DNA from: JBGPBY01 sp041481485
Lineage (GTDB): Bacteria; Acidobacteriota; Terriglobia; 20CM-2-55-15
DNA: 29,675 bases
Assembly: GCA_041481485.1 (NCBI GenBank)
Contig: JBGPBY010000018.1
Span: 1 to 29,675, forward strand
Direction: 5' to 3'
Positions 16,875 to 24,742 of the stretch are shown piece after piece (the first letter of the stretch is position 1; each line of letters opens with the position of its first letter). The notes below the pieces were generated by a model. It was not told where the DNA came from and ran no database searches. It was given only the letters and a program-made list of their open reading frames with translations. Made by a program: the position numbers and the translations under genes.

Positions 16875-18155
16875 ATGTCTCGAATCGAAAAACGCTGGGA
16901 TACCTCTTATGAGTGGAAGGCTGTTCTTCTGCTGGGACTCGGCTTCGGACTTGTCGGTCTGGACCGATGGATTATCGCACCCTTGTTTCCCTGCATGGCC
17001 GCTGCAGACATCGCGCCAGGCTGCGGCGCTGCCGGACTGGGCCTGAGTTATCAGGCTATCGGAAATCTGGTCGGGGTACTTGGTATCGTTTGGGGTGTAT
17101 TCGCTGCAATTAGCGGACGCATATCCGATTCGATTGGACACCGCAAAATTCTCATTCCCGCAATTCTTCTGTTCTCCCTGATGTCCGGACTGTCGGGAAT
17201 GGCTGCGGGCCTCACGAGTCTGATTGCCATCCGCGGCCTGATGGGATTAATGGAAGGCTCTTACTGTCCAACAAGCTTTACGGCAACTGCGGCGGCTGCG
17301 CATCCTTCACGCCGAGGTTTTCTGCAGGGCTTGCAGCAAAGCGGCTTCGCGCTATTCGGATTCGGACTCGGCCCGATCGTCGCGACCCAGCTGTTGAAAT
17401 ACGCCACATGGCGGCAGGTGTTTTGGGTTGTGGCGATACCCGGATTTATTGTCGGCGCTCTGTTGTATGTCGTATTGCGCGAGCCTCGAGACACCCAGGG
17501 AGGAGCTGCAGTCGGCGCCGTGCCCAATGGAAAAGGTGCGGGATACAGTGAGGTGGTGAAGAACCGGAACATCGTCATTTGCATGCTGGCGCTGATGTGT
17601 GCAATGGCATGTATCTTCGTGCTCGGAGGGATGCTGCCGAACTACCTGGTGGATTACCTGAAACTGACGCAGGGACAGATGGGATTTGTCACATCGGCCC
17701 TTGGTTTCGGAGGATTCGTGGGTCAGTTTGGTGTTCCCGGAATATCCGACAAGCTGGGGCGAAAGCCCACAGCGGTGCTTTCATTCATCGGTGCGGCCGT
17801 TACCGTCTGGTTGTTCATGGGAATTGGAGCGGAGCCCAATTCCCTTTTCGTAATGCTGTTCTTATTATCGTTTTTCTCGTTGGGAAATGTCGCACTGATC
17901 ACCGGTCCGATCGCGACGGAGTCGGCTCCCGCCGGCCTGATTTCTGCAGCCATCGGTATTGTCGTTGCAGCCGGTGAAATTTTCGGAGGCGGCATCGCGC
18001 CGGTAATCGGCGGTGCTATCGCGCAGAGCAGAGGCATTCAGAATATTCTGTGGATGCCGCTCGTCGGAGTTGCGTTCGGCGCAGTCACCTCTCTCTTTCT
18101 CCGGGAAACGGCCCCAGTGAAAGTTCAGGCCGTTGCTTCCGCTGAAGCCCGTTAG
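16875..18155 (+). CDS. MFS transporter
   Basis: 426 residues with about 12 hydrophobic segments in two halves. The MFS signature between TM2 and TM3 is present (AISGRISDSIGHRKI, about 78-92), with its echo in the second half (GVPGISDKLGRKP). The opening pattern (GLVGLDRWIIAPLFPCM) resembles anion/sugar-acid symporters of the ACS type, so organic anions such as aromatic or sugar acids are plausible substrates. Substrate identity cannot be read from the sequence. AAGGAGA lies 6 nt before ATG 16875. It is the last gene of the plus-strand operon starting at 13348 and probably carries the product or substrate of the exported proteins across the inner membrane (inference). Confidence 0.94.
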   Translation: MSRIEKRWDTSYEWKAVLLLGLGFGLVGLDRWIIAPLFPCMAAADIAPGCGAAGLGLSYQAIGNLVGVLGIVWGVFAAISGRISDSIGHRKILIPAILLFSLMSGLSGMAAGLTSLIAIRGLMGLMEGSYCPTSFTATAAAAHPSRRGFLQGLQQSGFALFGFGLGPIVATQLLKYATWRQVFWVVAIPGFIVGALLYVVLREPRDTQGGAAVGAVPNGKGAGYSEVVKNRNIVICMLALMCAMACIFVLGGMLPNYLVDYLKLTQGQMGFVTSALGFGGFVGQFGVPGISDKLGRKPTAVLSFIGAAVTVWLFMGIGAEPNSLFVMLFLLSFFSLGNVALITGPIATESAPAGLISAAIGIVVAAGEIFGGGIAPVIGGAIAQSRGIQNILWMPLVGVAFGAVTSLFLRETAPVKVQAVASAEAR

Positions 18156-18190
18156 GCCACGGTTTCGAGAACTGCGCGCGAAAGATGTCA

Positions 18191-18208
18191 GCCCCAGATC
18201 ACTGGGGC
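18191..18208. terminator. Hairpin between convergent MFS and tannase genes
   Basis: A perfect 7-bp stem GCCCCAG-ATCA-CTGGGGC with a 4-base loop lies in the 97-bp gap between two converging genes. No T-run follows on either strand, so it would be a Rho-assisted or bidirectional terminator, if it is one. Confidence 0.5.
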
Positions 18209-18252
18209 CAGACCGTTAAGAGAGACGTTGAAGCCTCACCAACTTCATCCTA

Positions 18253-20004
18253 TCAGCGCTCGGCACACATGTAGGAAGCCGCGTTTGTTGGCGGGCCCGC
18301 ATTGAACTTTGGATAGGCCGGATACGAACACAGCGGTAAAGTGCCGGCATTCCCGGTAACCGTGGCAGACTTGGGTGGCGCAACACCGTTCTCCACCCAG
18401 TCGAGAAGCATCGCGATGCGATCGAAGCGGCTTGGGATCTGCGCCGCCGGAATCGCTGCCCCATCACCGTTAGCGGTGTAGCTCGACCCAGTGAGTCCGT
18501 GACCAGTCTGAGGGATGACGTAGAAACGTACAAACTCATCGACCGAAGAGCGCCCCATCTTATCCAGCACGGACTGATAATAATCGAGTTGCGCGCCCGG
18601 GGAAGCGAGCGTGTCGTTGGTACCGCTGGCAACGATCATCTTTCCGCCGCGCCGCATGAAGGCCGTCAAATCTGGATTCGTCGAGTCCAGCCAGGCAGAA
18701 ATCTCTTCACGTCGTGCATTCAGTGGGCCGCCTTCGACATAGTCGAGAGGATTGGCGCTGGTGTTCTTCATCAAAAATCCGGTAACACCGAGAACTCCAA
18801 GGTGGGAATGATTTGCCGCGTTTTCCGCCGCGCCCTCCTGTCCTTTGAAGCGGGCGTTCATGATGAGACCGCTTCCCGAGGGATCGGTAGTAGGCACCCA
18901 CATGCCGAACGTCTTCGCCCCATTCGCGAGCGGGGTCGCATACTTGTACCGGCTGTAGACGACCTTGAGTGTCGAAATCTGGCCGTCGGTAAAACACGCA
19001 CTGGCGCTCGTATCCGCTGGATTTGGATCGATGTTGTTCGGGCATCTCTTAGAAGCCCACGGATTACGGTTGGGCGCTCCCTGACTCATGTCGAATATGG
19101 CGCGGCAGGCCATGTAGTTATTGATAATGCCGTCCGCAAGCCCGTCCAACTTGTCGCACTGGCGAACAAATTCGGCGCGGATCGCTTCCGTCTTGGCGGG
19201 TGTTACCCAGTTGGCGGCAGGCTTTTCCTGAATGCGGATCAACTCGGGACCAAGCATCAAGGACGAAAAACTGACGATCGGCACGTTTGCGGCAACACCG
19301 TTATAGTCGTTGGGATACCGCTGGGCCACTGTTAATGCTTCGCGTCCCCCTTGAGAGCTGCCAACGTAATAGTTGAATTGCGGGCGTCCGCCATAGGCAC
19401 GTTCCATCAGAACCATGGCGGCATCGTGAGTCTTCTTCATCTGCATGTAACCCAGGTTCTTAATGGCCTCATCGCTGAGCGTCCAGTCATCTCCCGACGG
19501 TCCCACGGCCGCACCGCCACGAGGAGCGAATCCGCCCTGCTGATGTCCCGAGTCGCTCCCGTAAGAGGCAAATCCCCGCTGCAGCAGGGCAGCTGCCTCG
19601 CCGCCGGTGACACCAGGGATCGAACCATTCATGCCGCCACCACCAATCTGCACGGCATGACTCGACCACGATGCCGGCAGGATGACTCGGAAGTTGATCG
19701 AGCGGCCATGCGAACTGGTGTCCGTTGGCGCCATAGCGCCATCAATCGAACAATAGGCCGGCGCGTTGCCCGTAGCCTCCACCCATCGAGGTGCTGCAAG
19801 CGTCACTCCCGCGACGGGCTCACCAATCGAGGCGACAGGAATTGCTGTACCGAGTTTCGCATTCGTGCAATCTTGTGACGAAATCGTCCGTGTCACCGGC
19901 TGCTGCGGGGTCTGGAGAGACACCGCCGTGAGGCCGACTCCTGAAATGAGTACTGCTGCCAGCGCGACGAGTGCTGCGAGAAATGATCGATTCAGTTTAT
20001 TCAT
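18253..20004 (-). CDS. Tannase/feruloyl-esterase family protein
   Basis: 583 residues. A signal peptide or anchor (residues 8-30) is followed by the tannase/feruloyl esterase fold, an alpha/beta-hydrolase with a large lid. The nucleophile is S217 in GSSQGG, the acid D464 in ASGTNDTLASPG and the base H502 in TGHGL. A calcium-site-like CDKLDGLADGIINN lies at 283-296. Family enzymes split gallate or hydroxycinnamate esters of plant polymers. The residues before Ser and after His are S216 and G503, where most members have the Cys pair of the CS-D-HC clamp; both are absent. ATG 20002-20004 was chosen because the signal peptide starts there; no good ribosome site is visible. It lies 81 nt downstream of the AraC gene in the same direction. 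Confidence 0.92.
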   Translation of the reverse strand: MNKLNRSFLAALVALAAVLISGVGLTAVSLQTPQQPVTRTISSQDCTNAKLGTAIPVASIGEPVAGVTLAAPRWVEATGNAPAYCSIDGAMAPTDTSSHGRSINFRVILPASWSSHAVQIGGGGMNGSIPGVTGGEAAALLQRGFASYGSDSGHQQGGFAPRGGAAVGPSGDDWTLSDEAIKNLGYMQMKKTHDAAMVLMERAYGGRPQFNYYVGSSQGGREALTVAQRYPNDYNGVAANVPIVSFSSLMLGPELIRIQEKPAANWVTPAKTEAIRAEFVRQCDKLDGLADGIINNYMACRAIFDMSQGAPNRNPWASKRCPNNIDPNPADTSASACFTDGQISTLKVVYSRYKYATPLANGAKTFGMWVPTTDPSGSGLIMNARFKGQEGAAENAANHSHLGVLGVTGFLMKNTSANPLDYVEGGPLNARREEISAWLDSTNPDLTAFMRRGGKMIVASGTNDTLASPGAQLDYYQSVLDKMGRSSVDEFVRFYVIPQTGHGLTGSSYTANGDGAAIPAAQIPSRFDRIAMLLDWVENGVAPPKSATVTGNAGTLPLCSYPAYPKFNAGPPTNAASYMCAER

Positions 20005-20085
20005 GTTGAGGTAATACGGTGTCCGGCAGCCAAGATCAATGACCAAATCCGCCAGCTTGAGTGACTGATTACGCCGGGGGCAGCT

Positions 20086-21090
20086 TCAACAGGGTCTCTT
20101 GTTGAGACATTCCTGTGGTGTCTTGCCTGTCCACCTGCGGAAAGCCCGGTAAAATGATCTTGTGTCCGAAAACTGAAGCAGGGCGCCTATTTCCTGAATC
20201 GGTACGCGCGGCAACAGATCGAGTGCAAGGTCACGCCTGAACCGATCAAGCTCCTCTCTGTAGGAGGTTCCTCGTCCATTGAGTTCTCGTTGCAATGAGC
20301 GGCCGCTAAGCGCCAGTTTCCGAGCTGTGATTTGCAAGCGAACATCGGCTCGCCGAGAGAAACCGTCGGCAAGGACCTTTCGAACATCACTCAGGAACTC
20401 GTCTTTAGCAGACTGCTTCAACAGAGACTGGCCATACTGATCGAGGATTTCGCTAAGCAGTGCGTCTCCGCTTGGTAGAGACATGTCCGCGATTTCTCTC
20501 GCCAGCGTCAAGCGATTCTCCAATCCATTGAAGCGAACCGGACACTGAAACATGGATTGATAAGTTCCCTCGCAATCTGGTGCAGCATGCGCAAAGCAGA
20601 CTTCTTTCGGACGCCAGTCCACACCGGCGGCGAAGCGAAGGCGAGCAAATATCATCGAGAAGATAAATTCCACATAGAAGTGAGACGGGCCCTCTGCCGC
20701 GTACGGACTGTCAAGCTGCAAGTGCACTCCGGTGCGCGAGGCGGACAAATGCAATTCAAATACACCGTTGACAAGCGGAAAACTGCGGATGAACTTCTGC
20801 AACGAATCACGCGGAGTCGCTCCGGTAAGCAGCAGGTAGTCCGCGATTCTATAAGTTCCAAATGGAAGGATCCCGGTGACGTGTTCCGCGATCAAAGGAT
20901 CACCAGTGGCTTTCTCCGCTTCTTCCCACAATGCGAATGCCTGCTCGGCGGAGAGCCTCGATCCGGGCAACGCGATGAGCGCTGGAGCAATGCCCGCAGC
21001 CGCCAGCAACCCGTCGGAAGGAATTCCACGACTTCGGCAAAAATCGATTACACCTCTCGAAGTGACGTTCGCGACTGTGGGGGCCGGCAT
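20086..21090 (-). CDS. AraC-family transcriptional regulator (arabinose-binding-like N-domain)
   Basis: 334 residues, normal for AraC regulators of the OruR/ArgR-like type with an N-terminal arabinose_bd-like domain (about 15-210). The C-terminal double helix-turn-helix (about 230-330) includes ARKLALSGRSLQRELNGRG and the hallmark IGALLQFSDTRSFYRAFRRWTG followed by TP. The ligand is unknown. ATG 21088-21090 has no clear ribosome site. TATAAT lies only 7 nt upstream on the minus strand, so the transcript may be leaderless. It is divergent from the sulfatase gene (136-bp gap) and upstream of the tannase-like gene in the same direction; both are likely targets (inference). Confidence 0.94.
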   Translation of the reverse strand: MPAPTVANVTSRGVIDFCRSRGIPSDGLLAAAGIAPALIALPGSRLSAEQAFALWEEAEKATGDPLIAEHVTGILPFGTYRIADYLLLTGATPRDSLQKFIRSFPLVNGVFELHLSASRTGVHLQLDSPYAAEGPSHFYVEFIFSMIFARLRFAAGVDWRPKEVCFAHAAPDCEGTYQSMFQCPVRFNGLENRLTLAREIADMSLPSGDALLSEILDQYGQSLLKQSAKDEFLSDVRKVLADGFSRRADVRLQITARKLALSGRSLQRELNGRGTSYREELDRFRRDLALDLLPRVPIQEIGALLQFSDTRSFYRAFRRWTGKTPQECLNKRPC

Positions 21091-21097
21091 GGAGCGG

Positions 21098-21103
21098 ATT
21101 ATA
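21098..21103 (-). promoter_or_regulatory. Candidate -10 box for the AraC gene
   Basis: Read on the minus strand this is TATAAT, a perfect sigma-70 -10 hexamer, 7 nt before the ATG of the AraC-type gene. No good -35 is seen at 16-18 bp. Transcription from it would begin at or next to the start codon. Confidence 0.35.
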
Positions 21104-21226
21104 AAGCGAAACAGATTACCGTGCTAACCCGCCGGAATGTTTCTGGGAAGAATCGCTATTCAGCGCTGCACTTCCGAAATATAGTGCCTCGCCGTACATC
21201 GTCTTTTCGGAAAGGATCGACAAATT

Positions 21227-22852
21227 ATGAACCGACGCAAATTTCTGGCGCTGTCCGCTTCGGTTGCGGGGCTCGCCATACCGCAACAGAGGCGGCCCAA
21301 TGTCCTGCTGATCGTAGCCGACGATCTGGGATACAGCGACCTCGGTTGCTTCGGCGGAGAAATCGACACCCCGAATCTGAATGCTCTGGCGGCCGGGGGC
21401 GTGCGCTTTGCACAGTTCTATTCCACCGCTCGATGCTGTCCCTCGAGAGCAAGCATTCTAACGGGCCAGTATTCGCATCGTGTCGGCGTTGGACACATGG
21501 TGACGGATCTGGGACAGCCAGGATACAGAGGCAAGCTTTCGGAGAACGCGGCAACGATTGCGGAGGTCTTGAAGCCCTCGGGCTATCGAACCTTCATGTC
21601 GGGCAAGTGGCACGTGGGAACGAACGATCCGACTCGCCACGGATTCGAGCAATACTACGGGACACTGATCAGCGCGGCAACGTTCTGGGATCCTGCGGAA
21701 TACTTGCGGCTGCCGCAGGGAAACCCGCCGCGAAGCTATGCCAGGAATGGTTTCTATGGCACGGATGCGCTGACGGACCACGCGCTGGATTTCATCGCAG
21801 ACGCCCGTGGAACTCCAGACCGGCCCTGGTTCGTTTATCTCGCATATAACGCCCCGCATTTTCCCCTGCATGCTCGGAGTGAAGACATCGCAAAGTACAG
21901 GAACAGATATGCCGGCGGATGGGACGTCCTAAGGGACGAGCGCCTCGCGAAAATGAAACGGCTGGGACTTGTGTCCGGAGGAACGCGATTGTCGCCGCGA
22001 TCGACGTTCACGAATTACGGAGAGACTCAAACCGCCGTCAATCCCGCCTGGGACAGCTTGCCGGAGGATCGGCGGATGGATTTGGCGATGCGGATGGCAA
22101 TTTACGCGGCGATGGTCGATCGAATGGATCAGAACATCGGACGCCTCATCGCGGATCTGCGTCTCAAGGGTGAACTCGATAATACAGTGATCCTGTTCTT
22201 GAGCGACAACGGCGCTTGCGCCGAGTGGGACCCCTTTGGCTTTGACATACGTTCGAGCGCGAACAATGTCCTGCACCGGGGGGCAGAGCTGGATCAGATG
22301 GGCGGTCCTGGCAGCTATCACAGCGTCGGGTCGGGATGGGCGAACGCTTCAAACACTCCCTGGCGAATGTACAAGCACTACTCGCATGAAGGGGGCATCA
22401 GCACGCCTTGTGTCGTGCACTGGCCGGCGGGTGTCCGGCGGCGCAACGCGATCGACAATACACCTGTCCACCTTATCGATCTCATGCCGACAATTGTCGA
22501 AGCTTCCGGAGCGTCCTACCCGCAACATGTGGGCGAGAGAGAAATCCTGCCGATGGCCGGCGTCAGTGTCATACCGGTGCTTCGCGGAAGACGAATACCC
22601 AACCGCGCTCTCTATTTCGAACACGAAGGAACGCGCGCCGTCCGCGAGGGCCGTTATAAGTTGACTGCCCTACGCGGCGAGCCGTGGAAACTTTATGACA
22701 TGGACCGCGATCGAACGGAAATGGAAGATTTGTCCGCGAAACAACCAAAGCTGGTGCAGTCCCTCTCAGAAAAATGGGACGACTGGGCATCGCACAATCA
22801 GGTGACTCCCCTGCCAGAGAATTACAGGGTGGACTATCTTCGCCGAAGGTGA
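21227..22852 (+). CDS. Sulfatase (arylsulfatase family)
   Basis: 541 residues. The N-terminus NRRKFLALSASVAGLA is a twin-arginine-like export signal. The alkaline-phosphatase-type sulfatase fold shows the usual residues: metal ligands D32 and D33 in VADDLG, C70 in CCPSRASILTG (the Cys converted to formylglycine by an FGE-type enzyme), K127 and H129 in GKWHVG, H211, and D327/N328 in LSDNGA. The C-terminal part carries YKLTALRGEPWKLYD. It removes sulfate from an organic sulfate ester; the specific substrate is unknown. ATG 21227 has AAAGGA about 10 nt upstream. No formylglycine-generating enzyme gene is in the window. It is divergent from the AraC-type gene, which may control it. Confidence 0.95.
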   Translation: MNRRKFLALSASVAGLAIPQQRRPNVLLIVADDLGYSDLGCFGGEIDTPNLNALAAGGVRFAQFYSTARCCPSRASILTGQYSHRVGVGHMVTDLGQPGYRGKLSENAATIAEVLKPSGYRTFMSGKWHVGTNDPTRHGFEQYYGTLISAATFWDPAEYLRLPQGNPPRSYARNGFYGTDALTDHALDFIADARGTPDRPWFVYLAYNAPHFPLHARSEDIAKYRNRYAGGWDVLRDERLAKMKRLGLVSGGTRLSPRSTFTNYGETQTAVNPAWDSLPEDRRMDLAMRMAIYAAMVDRMDQNIGRLIADLRLKGELDNTVILFLSDNGACAEWDPFGFDIRSSANNVLHRGAELDQMGGPGSYHSVGSGWANASNTPWRMYKHYSHEGGISTPCVVHWPAGVRRRNAIDNTPVHLIDLMPTIVEASGASYPQHVGEREILPMAGVSVIPVLRGRRIPNRALYFEHEGTRAVREGRYKLTALRGEPWKLYDMDRDRTEMEDLSAKQPKLVQSLSEKWDDWASHNQVTPLPENYRVDYLRRR

Positions 22853-22955
22853 GCGGGAAGAAATTGCGGGAAATTGACCGTATGAATATTTCGTGATTTG
22901 TTGCGGTTGAGGTGCCAGGGGATCGGTTGTTGATCGAATCATCCTGACTTTCAAT
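22853..22955. other. Short convergent intergenic gap
   Basis: 103 bp between the stop of the sulfatase (plus) and the stop of the alpha/beta-hydrolase (minus). No gene and no strong hairpin was seen. Confidence 0.4.
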
Positions 22956-23906
22956 TCATTTCGAAACGACAATTTTCCGTGCCAACAGCCATTCGTGCAG
23001 GCGGTCTTTCCAGGTATCCACGGGGAGTCCGCGAACCGACATGGCGAAACCGCCGCTGACCTGATCGTAAACATGGATTTCTGCGGGCTTGCCCGCCGCT
23101 TTCCATGCCGCGAAGAGGGCCAGACAGCCATTAGTCACATTAAAATGCGTGGAGCCGACCGCAATGAACAACGGCGGAGCATGCGTGGGTACGATGACGT
23201 CCTGCAGCGCGGGTCCGTAAACCGACACCAGAAAGTCCGGCGATGCGTCCGAGCGTTCTGCCAGAACTGTGCCAACTGCAATACCACCGCCGGCCGAAAA
23301 TCCGATAATGCCGACGCGCGTGGGATCGATGCGCCATTCGGCAGCATTCCTGCGCGCCAGGCGCAGGGCCTGCTGCGCATCCGCAATTCCCATACGCAGC
23401 ACTTCCGCCAGAGCCGCATCTCCCGGCTCCGGATTTGCGTTCGCGTTGTGAATCTCAAGTTCCGCGCGAGCTGCTCCAGTGGCAGCGCCCCCTTGAGGAG
23501 GCCCGCCTCGACCGCGGGCGCCGGGTGAGCTCTGCAGGGTGCGGTACTTCAACACGAGGGCAGCGATGCCCTTGCTATTCAGCCATTGCGCCACCTTGAT
23601 ACCTTCGCCGTCCCACGCCAAAGCCCGCAATGCGCCTCCCGGAGCAACAACAGCTGCCGCTCCCGTTGCCAAAGCTGGAGAAGGAAGGAATACCGTCACG
23701 GCCGGGTCGCTGACGTTTGCAATCGTGCGGTCTCCGGAAGGAGACGTGGTCGTGGTTTCCGCGACCGTCCATGCTTCGGTTCCCGGAGCTTTGCCCGGCC
23801 AGAGGCGGATCTCCTGCGGAGCCTGAACCACGCCATGAATGACAGTTCCCGGATACGTGGCCAAAATGAGGACTACACAAACAAAGATTGTTCGCTTCAT
23901 GATCAT
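22956..23906 (-). CDS. Secreted alpha/beta-hydrolase, esterase-like, with degenerate triad
   Basis: 316 residues with a signal peptide (TIFVCVVLILATYPGTVI). It follows the pattern of BD-FAE/acetyl-xylan-esterase-like proteins: EIRLWPGKAPG, VAPGGALRALAWDGEG, GIAALVLKYR, and the nucleophile elbow GFSAGG with S204. The expected acid motif (ADD type) reads VGSTHFNVTNG (250-260), and the expected HGF base motif reads SGGFAMS (284-290), so Asp and His are not where the family has them. A Gly/Arg/Pro low-complexity insert lies at about 129-145. The ATG at 23904-23906 overlaps the upstream TGA (ATGA); ATG 23898-23900 is the alternative. It is the last gene of the operon from 29660. It may be inactive or have a changed mechanism. 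Confidence 0.87.
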   Translation of the reverse strand: MIMKRTIFVCVVLILATYPGTVIHGVVQAPQEIRLWPGKAPGTEAWTVAETTTTSPSGDRTIANVSDPAVTVFLPSPALATGAAAVVAPGGALRALAWDGEGIKVAQWLNSKGIAALVLKYRTLQSSPGARGRGGPPQGGAATGAARAELEIHNANANPEPGDAALAEVLRMGIADAQQALRLARRNAAEWRIDPTRVGIIGFSAGGGIAVGTVLAERSDASPDFLVSVYGPALQDVIVPTHAPPLFIAVGSTHFNVTNGCLALFAAWKAAGKPAEIHVYDQVSGGFAMSVRGLPVDTWKDRLHEWLLARKIVVSK

Positions 23907-24721
23907 TTGTACCGATTGAAAAACTCAAACACACGAGGCCAAACCATTCCGACCATGCTTCCGTGATTACCATCCACTTCGAGGTACTCAAACACGAAGC
24001 CGCCTTCACGCATGTACTTCGCCATCGCGCGGCTGCCTTCGAGCGACGGCGTCGCGCCCGTCCCTTCAGTCATGAATATCGGGAGTTTCCTGATTCGATC
24101 GAACGGATAGGTGGCGACATCCACAAACGGCCCGGACATCGGCGCTACGGCGCGCCATCGATCCGGATATCGCGCGGCCAGATGCCATACGCCGCCGCTG
24201 CCCATGGAGTGCCCCACCAGGAATGTTCGCGACCGATCGGCGCCGTACTCTTCGGTGACGACTTCAAGGGCGGTCATCACTTCAAGTTCGCTTAAGTTGA
24301 GTTCCCGCTGGCGCTCCGGAGTGACGGCAGCGCGCTGGGCAACCGCGGCCGCAGTCTCACCGAAGACGGCGGGCAGCCGCAGGGGATTACCATAAGCGCC
24401 CATTGCCGTGAAGCCAAGAGGCGAGACGACAATGTAGCCGTGTTGCGCCGCAAGCTTCGGCAGCAAACCGTCGTTCATGTTGAAGTAGCTGTTCTCATCC
24501 GCGCCGGCGCCGTGCAGCATGAGAATAATTGGTAGCGCCGCCTTACCGTCCCATGTCGGCGGAACAAAGACCCGGTACGGCATTTGCTGACCCGTCGGTG
24601 CGAACGTGTACTGGCGGTGCTGGTTTCCTGTTGCGCGCGATTGTGGCGCAGACGTCTGGGCCGTGAGGCCAAGCGTTAGTGAAACCAGAGCGCAGGTCCA
24701 AATGACGATATGGCGAAGCAT
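23903..24721 (-). CDS. Secreted alpha/beta-hydrolase (PHB-depolymerase/esterase-like)
   Basis: 272 residues. A signal peptide (IVIWTCALVSLTLGLTA) precedes an esterase fold: YRVFVPPTWDGKAALPIILMLHGAG with the oxyanion-side HGAG at 70-73, the nucleophile S172 in GHSMGSGG and the base H253 in GNHGSM. The segment where the acid Asp is normally found reads TEGTGATPS (218-226) and lacks Asp. The family splits polyester, feruloyl or other ester bonds; the substrate is unknown. ATG 24719-24721 is preceded by GGAGG at good distance. It lies 21 nt after the MFS gene, and its TGA overlaps the next ATG by 4 nt. Confidence 0.9.
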   Translation of the reverse strand: MLRHIVIWTCALVSLTLGLTAQTSAPQSRATGNQHRQYTFAPTGQQMPYRVFVPPTWDGKAALPIILMLHGAGADENSYFNMNDGLLPKLAAQHGYIVVSPLGFTAMGAYGNPLRLPAVFGETAAAVAQRAAVTPERQRELNLSELEVMTALEVVTEEYGADRSRTFLVGHSMGSGGVWHLAARYPDRWRAVAPMSGPFVDVATYPFDRIRKLPIFMTEGTGATPSLEGSRAMAKYMREGGFVFEYLEVDGNHGSMVGMVWPRVFEFFNRYK

Positions 24722-24742
24722 GGTGATGTAACCTCCGTTTCC

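Noticed and set aside
20557..21849. Plus-strand frame of about 430 codons across the AraC gene and sulfatase start
   Set aside because: It overlaps two well-supported genes in other frames and shows no recognisable fold.
22860..22955. Terminator between sulfatase and alpha/beta-hydrolase
   Set aside because: No stem longer than 4-5 bp with a sensible loop was found.
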